The notes: generated by a model not told the origin, from the sequence alone. A stretch of DNA of 64,000 bases from Sphingomonas sp. HDW15A (GCF_011301715.1 NZ_CP049870.1:1860001-1924000), one strand, 5' to 3'; positions 39,257 through 49,418 are shown, numbered from the stretch's first letter. A program made the numbers and translations.

Positions 39257-40771
39257 TCAGCGCTCCCGGATGAACGACCGCACGTCGGCAGTCAGCTTAT
39301 GCCGATCCTCGTCGCGGACGTACATCATGTGCCCGGAGTGATAGTAAGTATAGCTGATCCGGTCTTGCGGGATGCCGCTCCGGCTAAGCGCGTATTCGGC
39401 CGCGAAGAATGGCGTCGCAAAGTCGTAATAGCCCTGGGCAACCAGCACGCGCAGGCCGCTATTCTCGCGCAGCGCAGTGCCGATGTACGGTGCGACGTTG
39501 AGATAGGCGTTGGCGTCGCGCCCGCCGATCCGCCAGTCCCAGTCCGCTCCGAGGCGGCCGATCGACTGATATTCGCGGTCCGTCTTGAAGCCCAGTGACC
39601 CGCGGGCCCAGCTGTTGATCGCCGCGGTGTAGCCTGCATCGATTCCGTAGAAGCTGGGGTCGTTGTCCGGGCTCTCCCCGGCATTGTCGTAATCTTTGCC
39701 GGTGTAGCGCGCATCGAGCCGGCCGATGGTCAAGCCACGGTCGCGGAGCAGCTGCTTGTAGAAACGGTCGGGCGTAACACGCAGGTCGGCCTGGTCGAGA
39801 TAGGCCTCGCTGAGCCCGGTAAAGCGCGCCAGTTCGCGCCGAATGACGGCACGTTCTTCCGCTGTCGCTTTCTGCCCCTTCAATAGGAATGCGGCATAGG
39901 GTCCCAGTGCCCAGGCTCGCGCTTCATCCACCAGTTGCTCGACCGACGCCGCTTCCGTCTTGCCGTGGTAATGTGCGGCCGCTGCCATCGACGGCAGGTT
40001 AGTGATGTAGCCCAGCTCATTGCCGGCCGTGTCCGAGCCGGCTGCGAAATCGAGCACCGTTGAAATAAGAATGATGCCGTTCAACGCAACGTCATTGTAC
40101 GTCACGTTCATCAGCTGGTTGGCGACCGCCGCACTTCGGGTCGTCCCATAGCTCTCACCACCAAGGAACTTCGGGCTATTCCAGCGGCCATTGTCGCCGA
40201 GCCAGCGGCGGATGACCTCCGCGACCAGCTTCGCGTCCTGCGTGACTCCGTAAAAGTCCTTGGGGTCCGCCTTGCCGATGAGGTGGGAAAAGCCGGTTCC
40301 CGGAGGATCGATGAAGACGATGTCAGTGACGTCCAGCAGCGAATCCGGATTATCGACGATCGGGTAAGGTGGTGCCCCGTCGTCCCGCGCGTCGGACGGG
40401 ATCGCGACCCGCTTCGGCCCGAAGGCTCCCATCTGCAGCCATACTGAGCCGGAACCCGGCCCGCCGTTGAACAGGAAAGTCACCGGCCGATTCGCGTCGC
40501 GCGGCTCGCGCACGTAAGCGGTGGTGACGACCGCGGCCTCGGCGACGCCGTCCTTGTTCTTTATGATCGTCTCGCCGATCGTCGCGGAATAGCGCATGCG
40601 CTGCCCGCCGAAGGTGCCCGAATGGATCGTTCGAACGACCTGGGGAACGACCTCCTCCGGCCTCTCGGCTTTTTCCGCCTTCGGTTTCTCGGCCGGCTTG
40701 TCCTGAGCGGTCAGCATTGACGGAAGGGCCAGCGCTGTTGCAGCCAGCGCAAGCAGGATCGAACGGTTCAT
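39257..40771 (-). CDS. S10 family serine carboxypeptidase
   Basis: A secreted alpha/beta-hydrolase peptidase of 504 residues. The signal peptide ends near SMLTAQ, and a Lys/Glu/Pro-rich linker follows. The core has TFLFNGGPGSGSVWLQMGAF, the nucleophile GGESYGTTR, the catalytic Asp region VLVAQGYYDFATPF and the His region YYHSGHMMY. The ATG at 40771 is used rather than a TTG one codon upstream. It forms a two-gene operon with the amidohydrolase. Confidence 0.9.
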   Translation of the reverse strand: MNRSILLALAATALALPSMLTAQDKPAEKPKAEKAERPEEVVPQVVRTIHSGTFGGQRMRYSATIGETIIKNKDGVAEAAVVTTAYVREPRDANRPVTFLFNGGPGSGSVWLQMGAFGPKRVAIPSDARDDGAPPYPIVDNPDSLLDVTDIVFIDPPGTGFSHLIGKADPKDFYGVTQDAKLVAEVIRRWLGDNGRWNSPKFLGGESYGTTRSAAVANQLMNVTYNDVALNGIILISTVLDFAAGSDTAGNELGYITNLPSMAAAAHYHGKTEAASVEQLVDEARAWALGPYAAFLLKGQKATAEERAVIRRELARFTGLSEAYLDQADLRVTPDRFYKQLLRDRGLTIGRLDARYTGKDYDNAGESPDNDPSFYGIDAGYTAAINSWARGSLGFKTDREYQSIGRLGADWDWRIGGRDANAYLNVAPYIGTALRENSGLRVLVAQGYYDFATPFFAAEYALSRSGIPQDRISYTYYHSGHMMYVRDEDRHKLTADVRSFIRER

Positions 40772-40873
40772 CAATAGCCCTCGACAGTCGGTCTAGTCGG
40801 GGCGGACGCTAGGCCGCCGCTTTGCCAGCCGCAAGACGCAGGCGTCGAGCGATCCGGCGCATTCGTCGAAGGC

Positions 40874-42154
40874 CTAAAGCGACGCGATCCTGCTCGAAGA
40901 ACCGAACATCTGCGGCATTGCCAGCGCGTCGAAGCCATAGGGGTCGGGCCGGAACGTCACGCCGCCTTCGCCGCCGGGCGCGACGGTAAGGTAGGTCATG
41001 AATACCGGCACGGGGCGGGGAAGCTCGATCCTCTGCTCCCGCGACGACGTCACCGGCGGCATCCGCCCGAACACCCAGGTCGCGAAGCGGCGATAGTCCT
41101 CCAGGCGTACGCAGCCGTTGCTGATCCAGCGATTACCGGCGAACTTCTCCTTCGTCGGCGTATCGTGCAGATAGATGCCATAGTCGTTGGGCATTTCGAA
41201 TTTCATCTCGCCCATCGAATTCCATGGTCCCGGAAGCTGGCGGACCAGCACGTTCGGCTTCTGCTTCCCGGATGCGATCGCCGCCCAGTTGACCGACTTC
41301 GGATCGATCACCCGGCCGTTGCCGGTCCAGTCCGACAGCACTTCATAGTGAAAGTCGTCAAAGTAGGAGAGGCCCTGCTCCTTGACCTTCTTCGCGGTCA
41401 GGGTCCGGACCAGTTCGGGTGGGACATGCCAATAAGGATTGGCCTTGGCGTTCTCCATCAGCACCGCCATCATCGGCGTCTTGGTCTTGGCCGAGCCGAC
41501 GATGACCCGCATGCTGTCGGCCATCCGGTCGCGGTCGAACAGATAGGTTTCCGCGGCACCGGAATCGACGACGACATAGCGGTCGAAGGTGCGCGTCTGC
41601 GGCAGGCGGAACGCGCGCTCCATGTTGATCGCGATCCGCCGCGAATAATGCGCCGAGCCGAGATTCAGCGAAGCGAGTGTTGCCTTTCCGGCGATCCCGT
41701 CCGCCGGACCGAGGCCGTGGACGCGCTGGTAAGCGGAAACGCGCTGGAACAGCATCTCATCGAAGCCGCCGCTGGCCGAAAGACCAAGGCGCTGCCGCAG
41801 CAGGGTTACGCGCTTCCCGGTCGAACCGCGCTTCAATGCAGGCCCGGCCGGAATCTTCACCTGTGGCAACTGGCCCCAGGTCGCCTGGTAACGCTCAAGT
41901 CCGTCGGCCAACTGAAGGAAAATCGGGTTTGGCGCCGAGCGTCCGGAGCCCGGGCGGAAGATCCGCGCCAGCCAGTTTTGCGGCCGCTGGTAGCGTCGCG
42001 CGACATTGCTGAGGTCCGGATCGACGTAGACGAAATCGATGCCCTGGCGGACGGTACGGGGAACCGCGACGGGCTCGTCGCCGCGCGGCTGCGCGGCAAC
42101 CGGCGTTGTGGCGACCATCGTCAGGGCACCCAAAATCAGGCTGAACTTCCGCAT
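40874..42154 (-). CDS. L,D-transpeptidase with peptidoglycan-binding domain (YcbB-like)
   Basis: A periplasmic enzyme of about 426 residues that makes 3-3 crosslinks in peptidoglycan. After a signal peptide (RKFSLILGALTMVATTPVAA) comes a helical region, a PG_binding_1 domain (LKRGSTGKRVTLLRQRLGL) and a YkuD catalytic domain with YLHDTPTKEKF and the nucleophile Cys in ISNGCVRLEDYRRF. The architecture resembles E. coli LdtD/YcbB. The ATG at 42154 is preferred over a GTG at 42175. Confidence 0.9.
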   Translation of the reverse strand: MRKFSLILGALTMVATTPVAAQPRGDEPVAVPRTVRQGIDFVYVDPDLSNVARRYQRPQNWLARIFRPGSGRSAPNPIFLQLADGLERYQATWGQLPQVKIPAGPALKRGSTGKRVTLLRQRLGLSASGGFDEMLFQRVSAYQRVHGLGPADGIAGKATLASLNLGSAHYSRRIAINMERAFRLPQTRTFDRYVVVDSGAAETYLFDRDRMADSMRVIVGSAKTKTPMMAVLMENAKANPYWHVPPELVRTLTAKKVKEQGLSYFDDFHYEVLSDWTGNGRVIDPKSVNWAAIASGKQKPNVLVRQLPGPWNSMGEMKFEMPNDYGIYLHDTPTKEKFAGNRWISNGCVRLEDYRRFATWVFGRMPPVTSSREQRIELPRPVPVFMTYLTVAPGGEGGVTFRPDPYGFDALAMPQMFGSSSRIASL

Positions 42155-42301
42155 GAAAAATCGCGCCGCTTCCACGGCGCTCCCAAATTGCTCTTGTCTC
42201 CTAACGCCCTGCCCGGCGTCAGGTTGCGCGGCCCTGAACGCAATGGCCGCCAGCCGCGCGCCTGCCTCATCAGGTCGCTACGGAATCCCGACCGCCGGCG
42301 A

Positions 42302-43060
42302 TCAGCGCGGCTTGACGAACTTCATCATGAAGCGATCGGTCTTGCCGCGGATCGCGGCGTCGAAAACCAGCTTGCTGTGGTCGTCCGCCGGATTCGCGAG
42401 CAGTTTGCTGGTACCGGCCAAGCGAAATCCTGCCCGCTCGAAATCGGCGCGCACTACCGCCGGATCGATTCGATGAAGATTCTTGACCGTGGCTCGGGTA
42501 TCGCCCGGCGCCCCGACATGGTCGATGACGCCGACAACGCCGCCGGGCTTCATCGCCGCATAGAGTGCGCGCACGTAGGCGTCGGGGTCGGTCCGCGGAA
42601 TCTTGTACTTCTCGGACTCCCAGTAAAGGTCGTGGTACGACAGGTTGATCAACGCCGCATCGAAAGTGCTTGCCGGCGGTGCGAACGCCTCGAACGGATA
42701 GCGGACCAGCCTTACGCGCGGCGTACGCGCGGCGATGCCGGCCCAGAGCGCCGCGCCCTTTTCGTCATTGTAGAACTGGTTCGGTTCGTAGGCGGTGACC
42801 TCGCCCTTCGGCCCGACGGCATGAGCCATGATTTCGGCCCAATAGCCGGTGCCGCTGATCAGATCGGCGACCTTCATTCCGGGCTTCAGGCCAAGCCAAT
42901 CGAGAACCTCGGCCGGCTTGCGGCTAGAGTCGAGATCCCGCGCATCGGCCGGCCGGTCGGCGGCCGCTACAGCTTCCGCTACGGCCCGCGACGGTGCCTT
43001 CGCCGTTACCGGCGCGGCAAGAGCGATCGATGCAATGGCGAGACAGTGGAGGAATTTCAT
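42302..43060 (-). CDS. Exported class I SAM-dependent methyltransferase
   Basis: A 252-residue protein with a cleavable signal peptide (MKFLHCLAIASIALAAPVTA) and a Rossmann methyltransferase domain (GLKPGMKVADLISGTGYWAE, TAYEPNQFY, AALINLSYHDLYW, MKPGGVVGVIDHVG). The motif I glycine triplet is SGTG. A signal peptide on a SAM enzyme is odd because SAM is cytoplasmic, but this exported family is widespread in sphingomonads. The long open extension to 43648 upstream is antisense shadow of uvrB. Confidence 0.85.
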   Translation of the reverse strand: MKFLHCLAIASIALAAPVTAKAPSRAVAEAVAAADRPADARDLDSSRKPAEVLDWLGLKPGMKVADLISGTGYWAEIMAHAVGPKGEVTAYEPNQFYNDEKGAALWAGIAARTPRVRLVRYPFEAFAPPASTFDAALINLSYHDLYWESEKYKIPRTDPDAYVRALYAAMKPGGVVGVIDHVGAPGDTRATVKNLHRIDPAVVRADFERAGFRLAGTSKLLANPADDHSKLVFDAAIRGKTDRFMMKFVKPR

Positions 43061-43184
43061 CGCGGACCTCGTGTGCCGGAATAAGGGAGCCGAACCATGC
43101 CGTTCATCGCGTTCGCCCGCAACGGAACGGACGCACGTCGGTCGAAGCGCCGCGTGTGTTGATAGAACAAGGCGTTTTCGCCGG

Positions 43185-45380
43185 TTAGCGCTTGCTGCCC
43201 CACCGACGCTGCGTCTTGCCGAATCCCGTGCGTCTCGTGCCAGGCTTGCCCTGGGTCGCATTGCCCATCGGCCGCGGCGCGGCGCGATCGGCGTGCGGGA
43301 TGCCGAGGTCGTCTTCCTCCAGCCGCCGGATTTCGTCGCGGATCCTCGCTGCTTCCTCGAATTCAAGGTCCGCCGCGGCCTTGCGCATCCGCTCCTCGAG
43401 CTCACCGATATAGGCCTTGAGGTTGTGGCCGACGAGGTGCGGCCGCTCGTCGTCGCCGGTGTCGATGACCACCCCGTCGCGGGTCGACACGTGGGCGATG
43501 ATGTCGCTGATCTGGCGCTTGATGCTCGCCGGCGTGATGCCGTGCTCCTTGTTGTAAGCTTCCTGCTTTTCGCGCCGGCGCTGCGTCTCGTTGAGTGCCC
43601 GCTCCATCGAACCGGTAACCGTGTCGGCGTAAAGGATAACGCGCCCATCGACGTTACGCGCGGCGCGGCCGATGGTCTGAATCAAAGACGTTTCCGAACG
43701 CAGGAACCCTTCCTTGTCGGCGTCGAGAATCGCGACCAGCCCACATTCCGGTATATCGAGGCCTTCGCGAAGCAGGTTGATCCCAACGAGCACGTCATAG
43801 ACTCCAAGCCTAAGGTCGCGAATCAGCTCGATGCGCTCCAGCGTCTCGACGTCCGAGTGCATGTAGCGGACCTTCAGCCCCGCCTCGTGAAGATATTCGG
43901 TAAGGTCCTCCGCCATGCGCTTGGTCAACGTCGTCACCAGCGTACGGTAGCCCTTGGCCGCGGTCTGCTTCGCTTCATGAACGAGATCGTCGACCTGATC
44001 CTCGACCGGTTTGATCTCGACCGGCGGGTCGATCAGGCCGGTCGGGCGGATGACCTGCTCGGAAAACACACCGCCGGTCTCGTTCATTTCCCACGGCCCC
44101 GGGGTCGCCGACACGAAGACCGATTGCGGGCGCATCGCGTCCCACTCGTTGAAGCGAAGCGGCCGATTGTCGATGCAGCTCGGCAGTCGGAAGCCATATT
44201 CCGCCAGCGTGATCTTGCGACGGTGGTCGCCCTTGGCCATCGCGCCGATCTGCGGAACCGTCTGGTGGCTCTCGTCAACGAACAGCAGCGCATTGTCGGG
44301 TAGATATTCGAACAGGGTCGGCGGTGGCTCGCCCGGTAGCCGTCCGGTTAGGAAGCGGCTGTAATTCTCGATCCCCGCGCAGCTTCCCGTCGCCGCGATC
44401 ATCTCCAGGTCGAAGTTGGTTCGCTGTTCGATGCGTTGCGCCTCGAGTAGACGGCCTTCCGCGACCAGTTCCTTGAGCCGCTCGGCAAGCTCGTGGCGGA
44501 TCGCTTCCATCGCCTGCTTAAGCGTCGGGCCTGGAGTCACATAATGGCTGTTCGCATAGACTCGGATGGAGTCGAGGCTGGCGGTCTTCTTGCCGGTCAA
44601 CGGGTCGAACTCTGTGATCTCCTCGATCTCGTCGCCAAAGAAGGAAATCCGCCACGCACTGTCCTCATAGTGCGACGGGAAAATCTCGAGGCTGTCGCCA
44701 CGCACCCGGAAATTGCCGCGCGCGAAAGCCGCGTCGTTGCGCTTGTACTGAAGCGCGACGAGCTTCCTGATGATCTCCGACTGGTCGACCGACTGGCCTT
44801 TCTTCAGGTCGAAGATCATCGCCGAGTAGGTTTCGACAGAGCCGATGCCGTAGAGGCAGCTTACCGACGCGACGATGATCACATCATCGCGCTCCAGAAG
44901 CGCCCGCGTCGCCGAGTGGCGCATGCGGTCGATCGCCTCGTTCACCGAGCTTTCCTTCTCGATGTAGGTGTCGGTGCGTGGCACGTAGGCTTCGGGCTGA
45001 TAGTAATCGTAGTAGCTGACGAAGTATTCGACCGCATTCTCCGGAAAGAAGTTCTTGAACTCGCCGTAGAGCTGCGCCGCTAGTATCTTGTTTGGCGCCA
45101 GCACTAACGCCGGGCGCTGGGTCTCCTGAATAATCTGCGCCATCGTGTAGGTCTTGCCGCTGCCGGTCACGCCGAGAAGCACTTGGCTCATCTCGCCATT
45201 GTCCCGGATGCCCTCGACCAACTCCCGAATCGCGGTTGGCTGGTCGCCGGCCGGCTCATACTCGCTGGTCAGCTTGAACTTCCTGCCGCCTTCAGCCTTT
45301 TCGGGCCGCGCCGGCCGGTGCGGGACGAAGGTGTCGCCGGTGTCCGGCTCGGCAAGGGAGGTACGGATCTGGATCGCCAT
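43185..45380 (-). CDS. uvrB: Excinuclease ABC subunit B
   Basis: The damage-verifying helicase of nucleotide excision repair, 731 residues. It has Walker [15 protein letters not shown], the beta-hairpin [33 protein letters not shown] and [15 protein letters not shown] of the helicase core, and a UVR motif ([20 protein letters not shown]) that contacts UvrC. The start at 45380 gives the common sphingomonad N-terminus [11 protein letters not shown]; an ATG at 45389 is possible. No LexA-type repeat is visible in the 70 bp upstream. Confidence 0.95.
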   Translation of the reverse strand: MAIQIRTSLAEPDTGDTFVPHRPARPEKAEGGRKFKLTSEYEPAGDQPTAIRELVEGIRDNGEMSQVLLGVTGSGKTYTMAQIIQETQRPALVLAPNKILAAQLYGEFKNFFPENAVEYFVSYYDYYQPEAYVPRTDTYIEKESSVNEAIDRMRHSATRALLERDDVIIVASVSCLYGIGSVETYSAMIFDLKKGQSVDQSEIIRKLVALQYKRNDAAFARGNFRVRGDSLEIFPSHYEDSAWRISFFGDEIEEITEFDPLTGKKTASLDSIRVYANSHYVTPGPTLKQAMEAIRHELAERLKELVAEGRLLEAQRIEQRTNFDLEMIAATGSCAGIENYSRFLTGRLPGEPPPTLFEYLPDNALLFVDESHQTVPQIGAMAKGDHRRKITLAEYGFRLPSCIDNRPLRFNEWDAMRPQSVFVSATPGPWEMNETGGVFSEQVIRPTGLIDPPVEIKPVEDQVDDLVHEAKQTAAKGYRTLVTTLTKRMAEDLTEYLHEAGLKVRYMHSDVETLERIELIRDLRLGVYDVLVGINLLREGLDIPECGLVAILDADKEGFLRSETSLIQTIGRAARNVDGRVILYADTVTGSMERALNETQRRREKQEAYNKEHGITPASIKRQISDIIAHVSTRDGVVIDTGDDERPHLVGHNLKAYIGELEERMRKAAADLEFEEAARIRDEIRRLEEDDLGIPHADRAAPRPMGNATQGKPGTRRTGFGKTQRRWGSKR

Positions 45381-45450
45381 CGCCGCCATATGGGGTCGTG
45401 CCCGGCGGCGGACAATCTCGGCAGGCAAGCCCGATCGACCTTATTCGCGG

Positions 45451-46239
45451 CTAGCCCGCGACGTACCCGCCGTCGACCATGTAAATCGCGCCGTTGCAGT
45501 AAGACGATGCGTCGCTCGCAAGGAAAGCGAGCAGGTGGGCGACCTCCTCGTTCGTGCCGTAACGCCGCATCGCGATGCTCGCTTCGATGCCTCCGCGCAG
45601 CGCCGCGGGGTCGTCCGGCGAAAGCTGCCTCTGGAGGGAGTCGATCATGCGATTGTCGATCGGACCCGGCCCGACGGCGTTAACCCGAATGTTCGACGGA
45701 CCAAGCTCCAGCGCTGCGGTTTTGACAAGTCCGTAGACCGCATGCTTGCTCGCGATGTACGGGGCCATCGCCGGAAAGCCGATGACACCGGCAATAGAAG
45801 ACAACGCTATGATCGAACCGCCGCCGCGCGCCTTGAGCGGCGCCACGCAATGCTTCATCGCCAACCAGACGCCGGTAACGTTGGTCCTCATCGTGCTCTC
45901 GAATTCCGCGACGGACAGCGCTTCGATCGGTTTCAGGACGCCCTCCGTCCCCGCATTGGCAATCAGGATGTCGAGCCCGCCGAAGCGCTCGACCGTCGCC
46001 GCCACCGCCGCCGACATCCCCGCTTCGTCCGTCGCATCACAGATGCTGTCGCCCACCTCCCCAAGGGCGGCGAGCCGGCTCTTGGTCGCTGCCATCTTTT
46101 CATTCGAGCGGCCCACGAGCATGACCCTCGCACCAAGCTCAAGGAACAGCTTCGCCGTGGCTTCTCCAATGCCCCCGGTTGCGCCCGTGACGATCGCCAC
46201 CTTGCCGTCGAGCCGCTGCTTTCCGACCGAATTGCTCAT
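45451..46239 (-). CDS. SDR family oxidoreductase
   Basis: A classical short-chain dehydrogenase of 262 residues: TGATGGIGEATAKLFLELGA, NAGTEGVLKPIEAL, the catalytic Ser in IIALSSIAGVIGF, and YIASKHAVYGLVK. It ends with the usual C-terminal GAIYMVDGGYVAG. No partner genes indicate the substrate. Confidence 0.9.
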   Translation of the reverse strand: MSNSVGKQRLDGKVAIVTGATGGIGEATAKLFLELGARVMLVGRSNEKMAATKSRLAALGEVGDSICDATDEAGMSAAVAATVERFGGLDILIANAGTEGVLKPIEALSVAEFESTMRTNVTGVWLAMKHCVAPLKARGGGSIIALSSIAGVIGFPAMAPYIASKHAVYGLVKTAALELGPSNIRVNAVGPGPIDNRMIDSLQRQLSPDDPAALRGGIEASIAMRRYGTNEEVAHLLAFLASDASSYCNGAIYMVDGGYVAG

Positions 46240-46432
46240 CGCTGTCTCCCCGGTTGCGCCGTCGGTCCGGACGTCCCGGATGCGTCTGGATTCCTGGGCT
46301 ACGCGCCAGCCATTTGGCTAAACATCGGGTAACACCCTGAGAGTTGACGCCTGCCACCTCGTCCGTTCTTCCGCGTTGCCAAGGCCCGACTGTCGTTTAT
46401 GCTGAAGTGAAGGCCACAATGCGGAGATGATG

Positions 46433-46984
46433 ATGCGCCGACTAGCACTTTGGGTTTCACTCCTCTTGCTCTCCGCTTGCGATCGCGGGGCTGAAGTCTC
46501 CGTCGAAAATGCGACTCCGGAGGAGGTGGCTGCCGAGATGAAGAAGAGCGGCGTCGCCCAGGACCTGCGCAAGCCCGGACAATGGTCGACGTCCATGGCC
46601 GTGGCCCAGATCGAGGCGCCGGGCATGCCGCCCGAGGCTCTGAACCAAATGCGCGCAATGATGGGCAACGGGCAAACGACCGAACGTTGCGTCACTGCGG
46701 AGGAACTGAAGCAAGTGGACAGCTTCATCGGGCAGAACAATGCCAATTGCCGTTTCGAACATTACCGCGTGTCGGGCGGCAAAATCGACGGCAAGGCAAA
46801 ATGCACGCAAGGCGCCGTCAATCAGACGATGACCATGAATGGCAGCTTCACGGAGAACTCGAGCGACATGACGATCCGATCAGAAACTGCAGGCGGCCCT
46901 CCGGGCCAGAACATGACGGTAACGATGAATATCAAGTCGAAGCGGCTTGGCGAGTGCAAGCCGGACAACGCCGCACAGCGCTGA
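46433..46984 (+). CDS. DUF3617 domain-containing lipoprotein
   Basis: A lipoprotein of about 183 residues with signal and lipobox (RRLALWVSLLLLSAC). The body has KPGQWSTSMAVAQIEAPGMP, the Cys pair in TERCVTAEE and NANCRFEHYRVSGGKID, and a final Cys in KRLGEC, typical of DUF3617. Three in-frame ATGs occur at 46427, 46430 and 46433; the last is chosen because GGAG sits six bases ahead of it. It is followed 26 bp later by a related gene. Confidence 0.82.
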   Translation: MRRLALWVSLLLLSACDRGAEVSVENATPEEVAAEMKKSGVAQDLRKPGQWSTSMAVAQIEAPGMPPEALNQMRAMMGNGQTTERCVTAEELKQVDSFIGQNNANCRFEHYRVSGGKIDGKAKCTQGAVNQTMTMNGSFTENSSDMTIRSETAGGPPGQNMTVTMNIKSKRLGECKPDNAAQR

Positions 46985-47010
46985 GTGCAGAAACGGGAGA
47001 GGAAATTTTG

Positions 47011-47493
47011 ATGCGTAAACTGGTCTTGGCAGCACTGCCCGCATTGATGCTTGGCGCTTGCGGTGGCGAAAGCGCGCCGCCGGCGAACGAGACTGCGGCC
47101 GCGGCCGTGCCCGTCGCTTTCCCCATCGGCGAGTGGGAGGTGAGTTCAACCGTCGAGCGCATCGCATCGACCGATGGAAGCACGCCGGCCAGTCCGGCGA
47201 AGCAGGGCGACAAGGCGACCCGCAAGGCCTGCGTCGCCGACGCCGACCAATTGTCGAAGCTGTTTGCGGAACAAGGCGCGGACTGCAAAGTCACCACCAC
47301 GTACGCGCGCCAGGGACGGATCAACACCGCCTACCAGTGCAAGCGTTCGGGTGGACTCACGACGCCGACGGTCAACGGCCGCTACACCGCCGACACGCTC
47401 GACGTGACCGTGGATACGGCAAGCATGCTCAGCGGCAGTGGCGACTATCAGATGACCGAAAAAGTCACGGGTAAGCGCCTCGGCGATTGCTAG
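47011..47493 (+). CDS. DUF3617-like lipoprotein, paralog of the preceding gene
   Basis: A 160-residue lipoprotein (MRKLVLAALPALMLGAC). The core repeats the layout of the upstream gene: IGEWEVSSTVERI, a Cys in TRKACVADADQ, ADCKVTTTYARQGRIN, a Cys in YQCKRSGG, and the ending KVTGKRLGDC. The shared KRLGxC ending and Cys spacing suggest tandem duplication. GGGAGAGGA lies ten bases before the ATG. A strong hairpin terminator follows. Confidence 0.8.
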   Translation: MRKLVLAALPALMLGACGGESAPPANETAAAAVPVAFPIGEWEVSSTVERIASTDGSTPASPAKQGDKATRKACVADADQLSKLFAEQGADCKVTTTYARQGRINTAYQCKRSGGLTTPTVNGRYTADTLDVTVDTASMLSGSGDYQMTEKVTGKRLGDC

Positions 47494-47510
47494 GCTTTCA
47501 AGAAAAGAAG

Positions 47511-47543
47511 AAAGGGCGCGACCGTTTTGGGGTCGCGCCCTTT
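47511..47543. terminator. Bidirectional terminator between convergent genes
   Basis: AAAGGGCGCGACC (47511-47523) pairs perfectly with GGTCGCGCCCTTT (47531-47543) around a 7-nt loop. It sits between the DUF3617-like gene (+) and the carbonic anhydrase gene (-), so it can stop transcription from both sides. Confidence 0.9.
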
Positions 47544-47570
47544 CGTTTGTCGGCCGTCCTCCCTGGCTTC

Positions 47571-48293
47571 TTAACCGCGATCGAAGAAGTCGACCCGGCC
47601 GGTGTCGAGGTCGTAGTAAGCGCCGACCACCTTCAATTTCCCTTCGGCAATCGGCTTGCCGAGTAGCGCATCGGTTGTCTCGCGAAGGGTCCGCGCGACG
47701 TGCCGGACGTTCATGTGAATAGAATGGTCGAGCAGATCCTTGCCGCCGAGCGTCGCCCGCGCATCAACGACCGCCGGAAGGATTGGCTGCACCATCCGCG
47801 TCAGCGACGACGGCAGTTGCTCGTTGTTAAGGACCAGCTTGGCCGCCGCGTCGACAGCGCCGCAGCGCTCGTGCCCAAGCACCACGATCAGCGGCACGCC
47901 CAGCGCCGCCACCGCATAAGCCAGGCTGCCGTAGCCCGCGTCGTCGACATAATTGCCGGCGGTGCGGACGATGAACAGCTCGCCAAGCCCGGCGCCGAAC
48001 AGATGCTCGGGCCCGACGCGGCTATCAGCGCAGCCGACCAGCGCAGCGAACGGCGCCTGGCCCTTGGCCAGTTCCAGCCGCCGCTTGGTCGAGATGTCAC
48101 TCGATGGCGCGCGGTCGGCGACAAAAGCCTCGTTCGCGCGGATCAGCCGGGCCAGTGCTTCGTCGGCGGTCAGGCTAGTCTTGGGCGGACCGGCCGGCGC
48201 GGCAGACGAGGCCGCGGCGCTGGTGGCAACAGCGGCGGTCGCCGCGGCTCCCAAGCCCATGAACGTTCGACGGTCGGTACTCAGGACGGACAT
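47571..48293 (-). CDS. Beta-class carbonic anhydrase with Tat-type signal
   Basis: Zinc enzyme that interconverts CO2 and bicarbonate, about 240 residues. The zinc ligands and active-site dyad are in ALVGCADSRVGPEHLFG and LGHERCGAVDAAAK. The N-terminus carries a twin-arginine signal (DRRTFMGLGAAATAAVA), so export to the periplasm is likely. An ATG at 48299 is also possible; the one at 48293 has better spacing from AGGGGA. The gene starts just after the TerC stop, so both are in one operon. Confidence 0.9.
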   Translation of the reverse strand: MSVLSTDRRTFMGLGAAATAAVATSAAASSAAPAGPPKTSLTADEALARLIRANEAFVADRAPSSDISTKRRLELAKGQAPFAALVGCADSRVGPEHLFGAGLGELFIVRTAGNYVDDAGYGSLAYAVAALGVPLIVVLGHERCGAVDAAAKLVLNNEQLPSSLTRMVQPILPAVVDARATLGGKDLLDHSIHMNVRHVARTLRETTDALLGKPIAEGKLKVVGAYYDLDTGRVDFFDRG

Positions 48294-48307
48294 TTGCATT
48301 TCCCCTT

Positions 48308-49354
48308 TCAGGTTTTGTTGTCGGCCAAATCGTCGAGCTGCGCCCGAGTCGCAGCGTCATTCTTCGCCGGCCATTCCGGCTCGGGCTGTCCGCGCGTCTT
48401 CCATAGCGAGTAGCCGATTCCAGTGCCGATGAGTGCTGCGGTCACGCCCAGGCTGACTGCTGGCGGAAATTTGTCCCCGCCGAGCACGAAGTCGGCGACA
48501 AAGATCTTTGTGCCGATGAATACCAGCACCGCGGCAAGCGCATATTTGAGGTAGTGGAAGCGGTGAACCATCGCCGCCAGCGCAAAATAGAGCGCGCGCA
48601 AGCCGAGGATCGCCATGATGTTCGACGTGTAAACGATGAACGTATCGGTGGTGATGGCGAAGATCGCCGGCACGCTGTCCACCGCGAACACGAGGTCGGC
48701 AAGGTTTATGACCACAAGTGCCAGGAACAAGGGCGTTGCCGCAGTCACCAGCTTGCCCGTTTTCTCATCCGGTACCTTGACGAAGAAATGCTGGTTATGG
48801 AGTTCCTTGGTGACCCGCATGTGGGTCGATAACCAGCGCACGACCGGGTTCGAGGCGACGTCCATCGGTTTGTCGCCGGCGAAGAACATCTTGATCCCGG
48901 TCGCGATCAGGAAGGCCGCGAAGATATAGAGAACCCAATAGGCCTCGGCGACCAGCGCAGCGCCCCCTGCGATCATGATCCCGCGAAGGACGATCACGGC
49001 GATGATGCCCCACAGCAGCGCGCGATACTGATATTTCGCCGGGATCGCGAAAAAGCTGAAGATGAGGCTGATCACGAAGACATTGTCGATCGACAACGCC
49101 TTCTCGATGAAAAAGCCGGTGAAATATTGCATCCCGGGTTCCGCCCCGCGCTCGGACCAGATCCACGCGCCGAACGCCAGGGCCACAAGGATATAGAAGC
49201 CAGTTAGCTTGAAGCTTTCCGCGATTTCCATTTCCCGGTCTTCCTTGTGCAGGAAGCCCAGGTCGAACGCCGTAAGCGCAGCAACTAGGCCAAGGAACGA
49301 GAGCCAGAACCAGGCAGGCGTGCCAAGCCAGTCGGCAGCGAGAAATTCCATCAT
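48308..49354 (-). CDS. TerC family integral membrane protein
   Basis: About 348 residues with eight or so membrane segments. The conserved acidic motifs of TerC are visible: FFIEKALSIDNVFVISLIF and LVVINLADLVFAVDSVPAIF. Members such as Alx export manganese or support metallation of secreted enzymes; others are linked to tellurite resistance. No tellurite genes are here, and the coupling to an exported zinc carbonic anhydrase favours a metal role, which is inference. The ATG at 49354 is used in preference to a TTG two codons upstream. Confidence 0.88.
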   Translation of the reverse strand: MMEFLAADWLGTPAWFWLSFLGLVAALTAFDLGFLHKEDREMEIAESFKLTGFYILVALAFGAWIWSERGAEPGMQYFTGFFIEKALSIDNVFVISLIFSFFAIPAKYQYRALLWGIIAVIVLRGIMIAGGAALVAEAYWVLYIFAAFLIATGIKMFFAGDKPMDVASNPVVRWLSTHMRVTKELHNQHFFVKVPDEKTGKLVTAATPLFLALVVINLADLVFAVDSVPAIFAITTDTFIVYTSNIMAILGLRALYFALAAMVHRFHYLKYALAAVLVFIGTKIFVADFVLGGDKFPPAVSLGVTAALIGTGIGYSLWKTRGQPEPEWPAKNDAATRAQLDDLADNKT

Positions 49355-49383
49355 CTTCAATACCCCTGTTTGGGAAAACGCAC

Positions 49384-49412
49384 GGGCGCGCTCGGGCTTG
49401 CCCGGCGCGCCC
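49384..49412 (-). terminator. Candidate terminator after the DUF465 gene
   Basis: GGGCGCGC (49384-49391) pairs with GCGCGCCC (49405-49412), with an inner CGGGC/GCCCG pair. On the minus strand a TTTT run follows about five bases after the stem. It lies in the 64 bp between the DUF465 gene and terC. Confidence 0.55.
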
Positions 49413-49418
49413 GCTCTG

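Noticed and set aside
41165..43084. Long plus-strand open frame of 639 codons
   Set aside because: Antisense to the L,D-transpeptidase and methyltransferase genes, which have clear motifs and signal peptides.
43061..43648. N-terminal extension of the methyltransferase frame
   Set aside because: Overlaps uvrB; a proper signal peptide begins at 43060.
42849..44303. 484-codon plus-strand open frame
   Set aside because: Shadow of uvrB and the methyltransferase gene.
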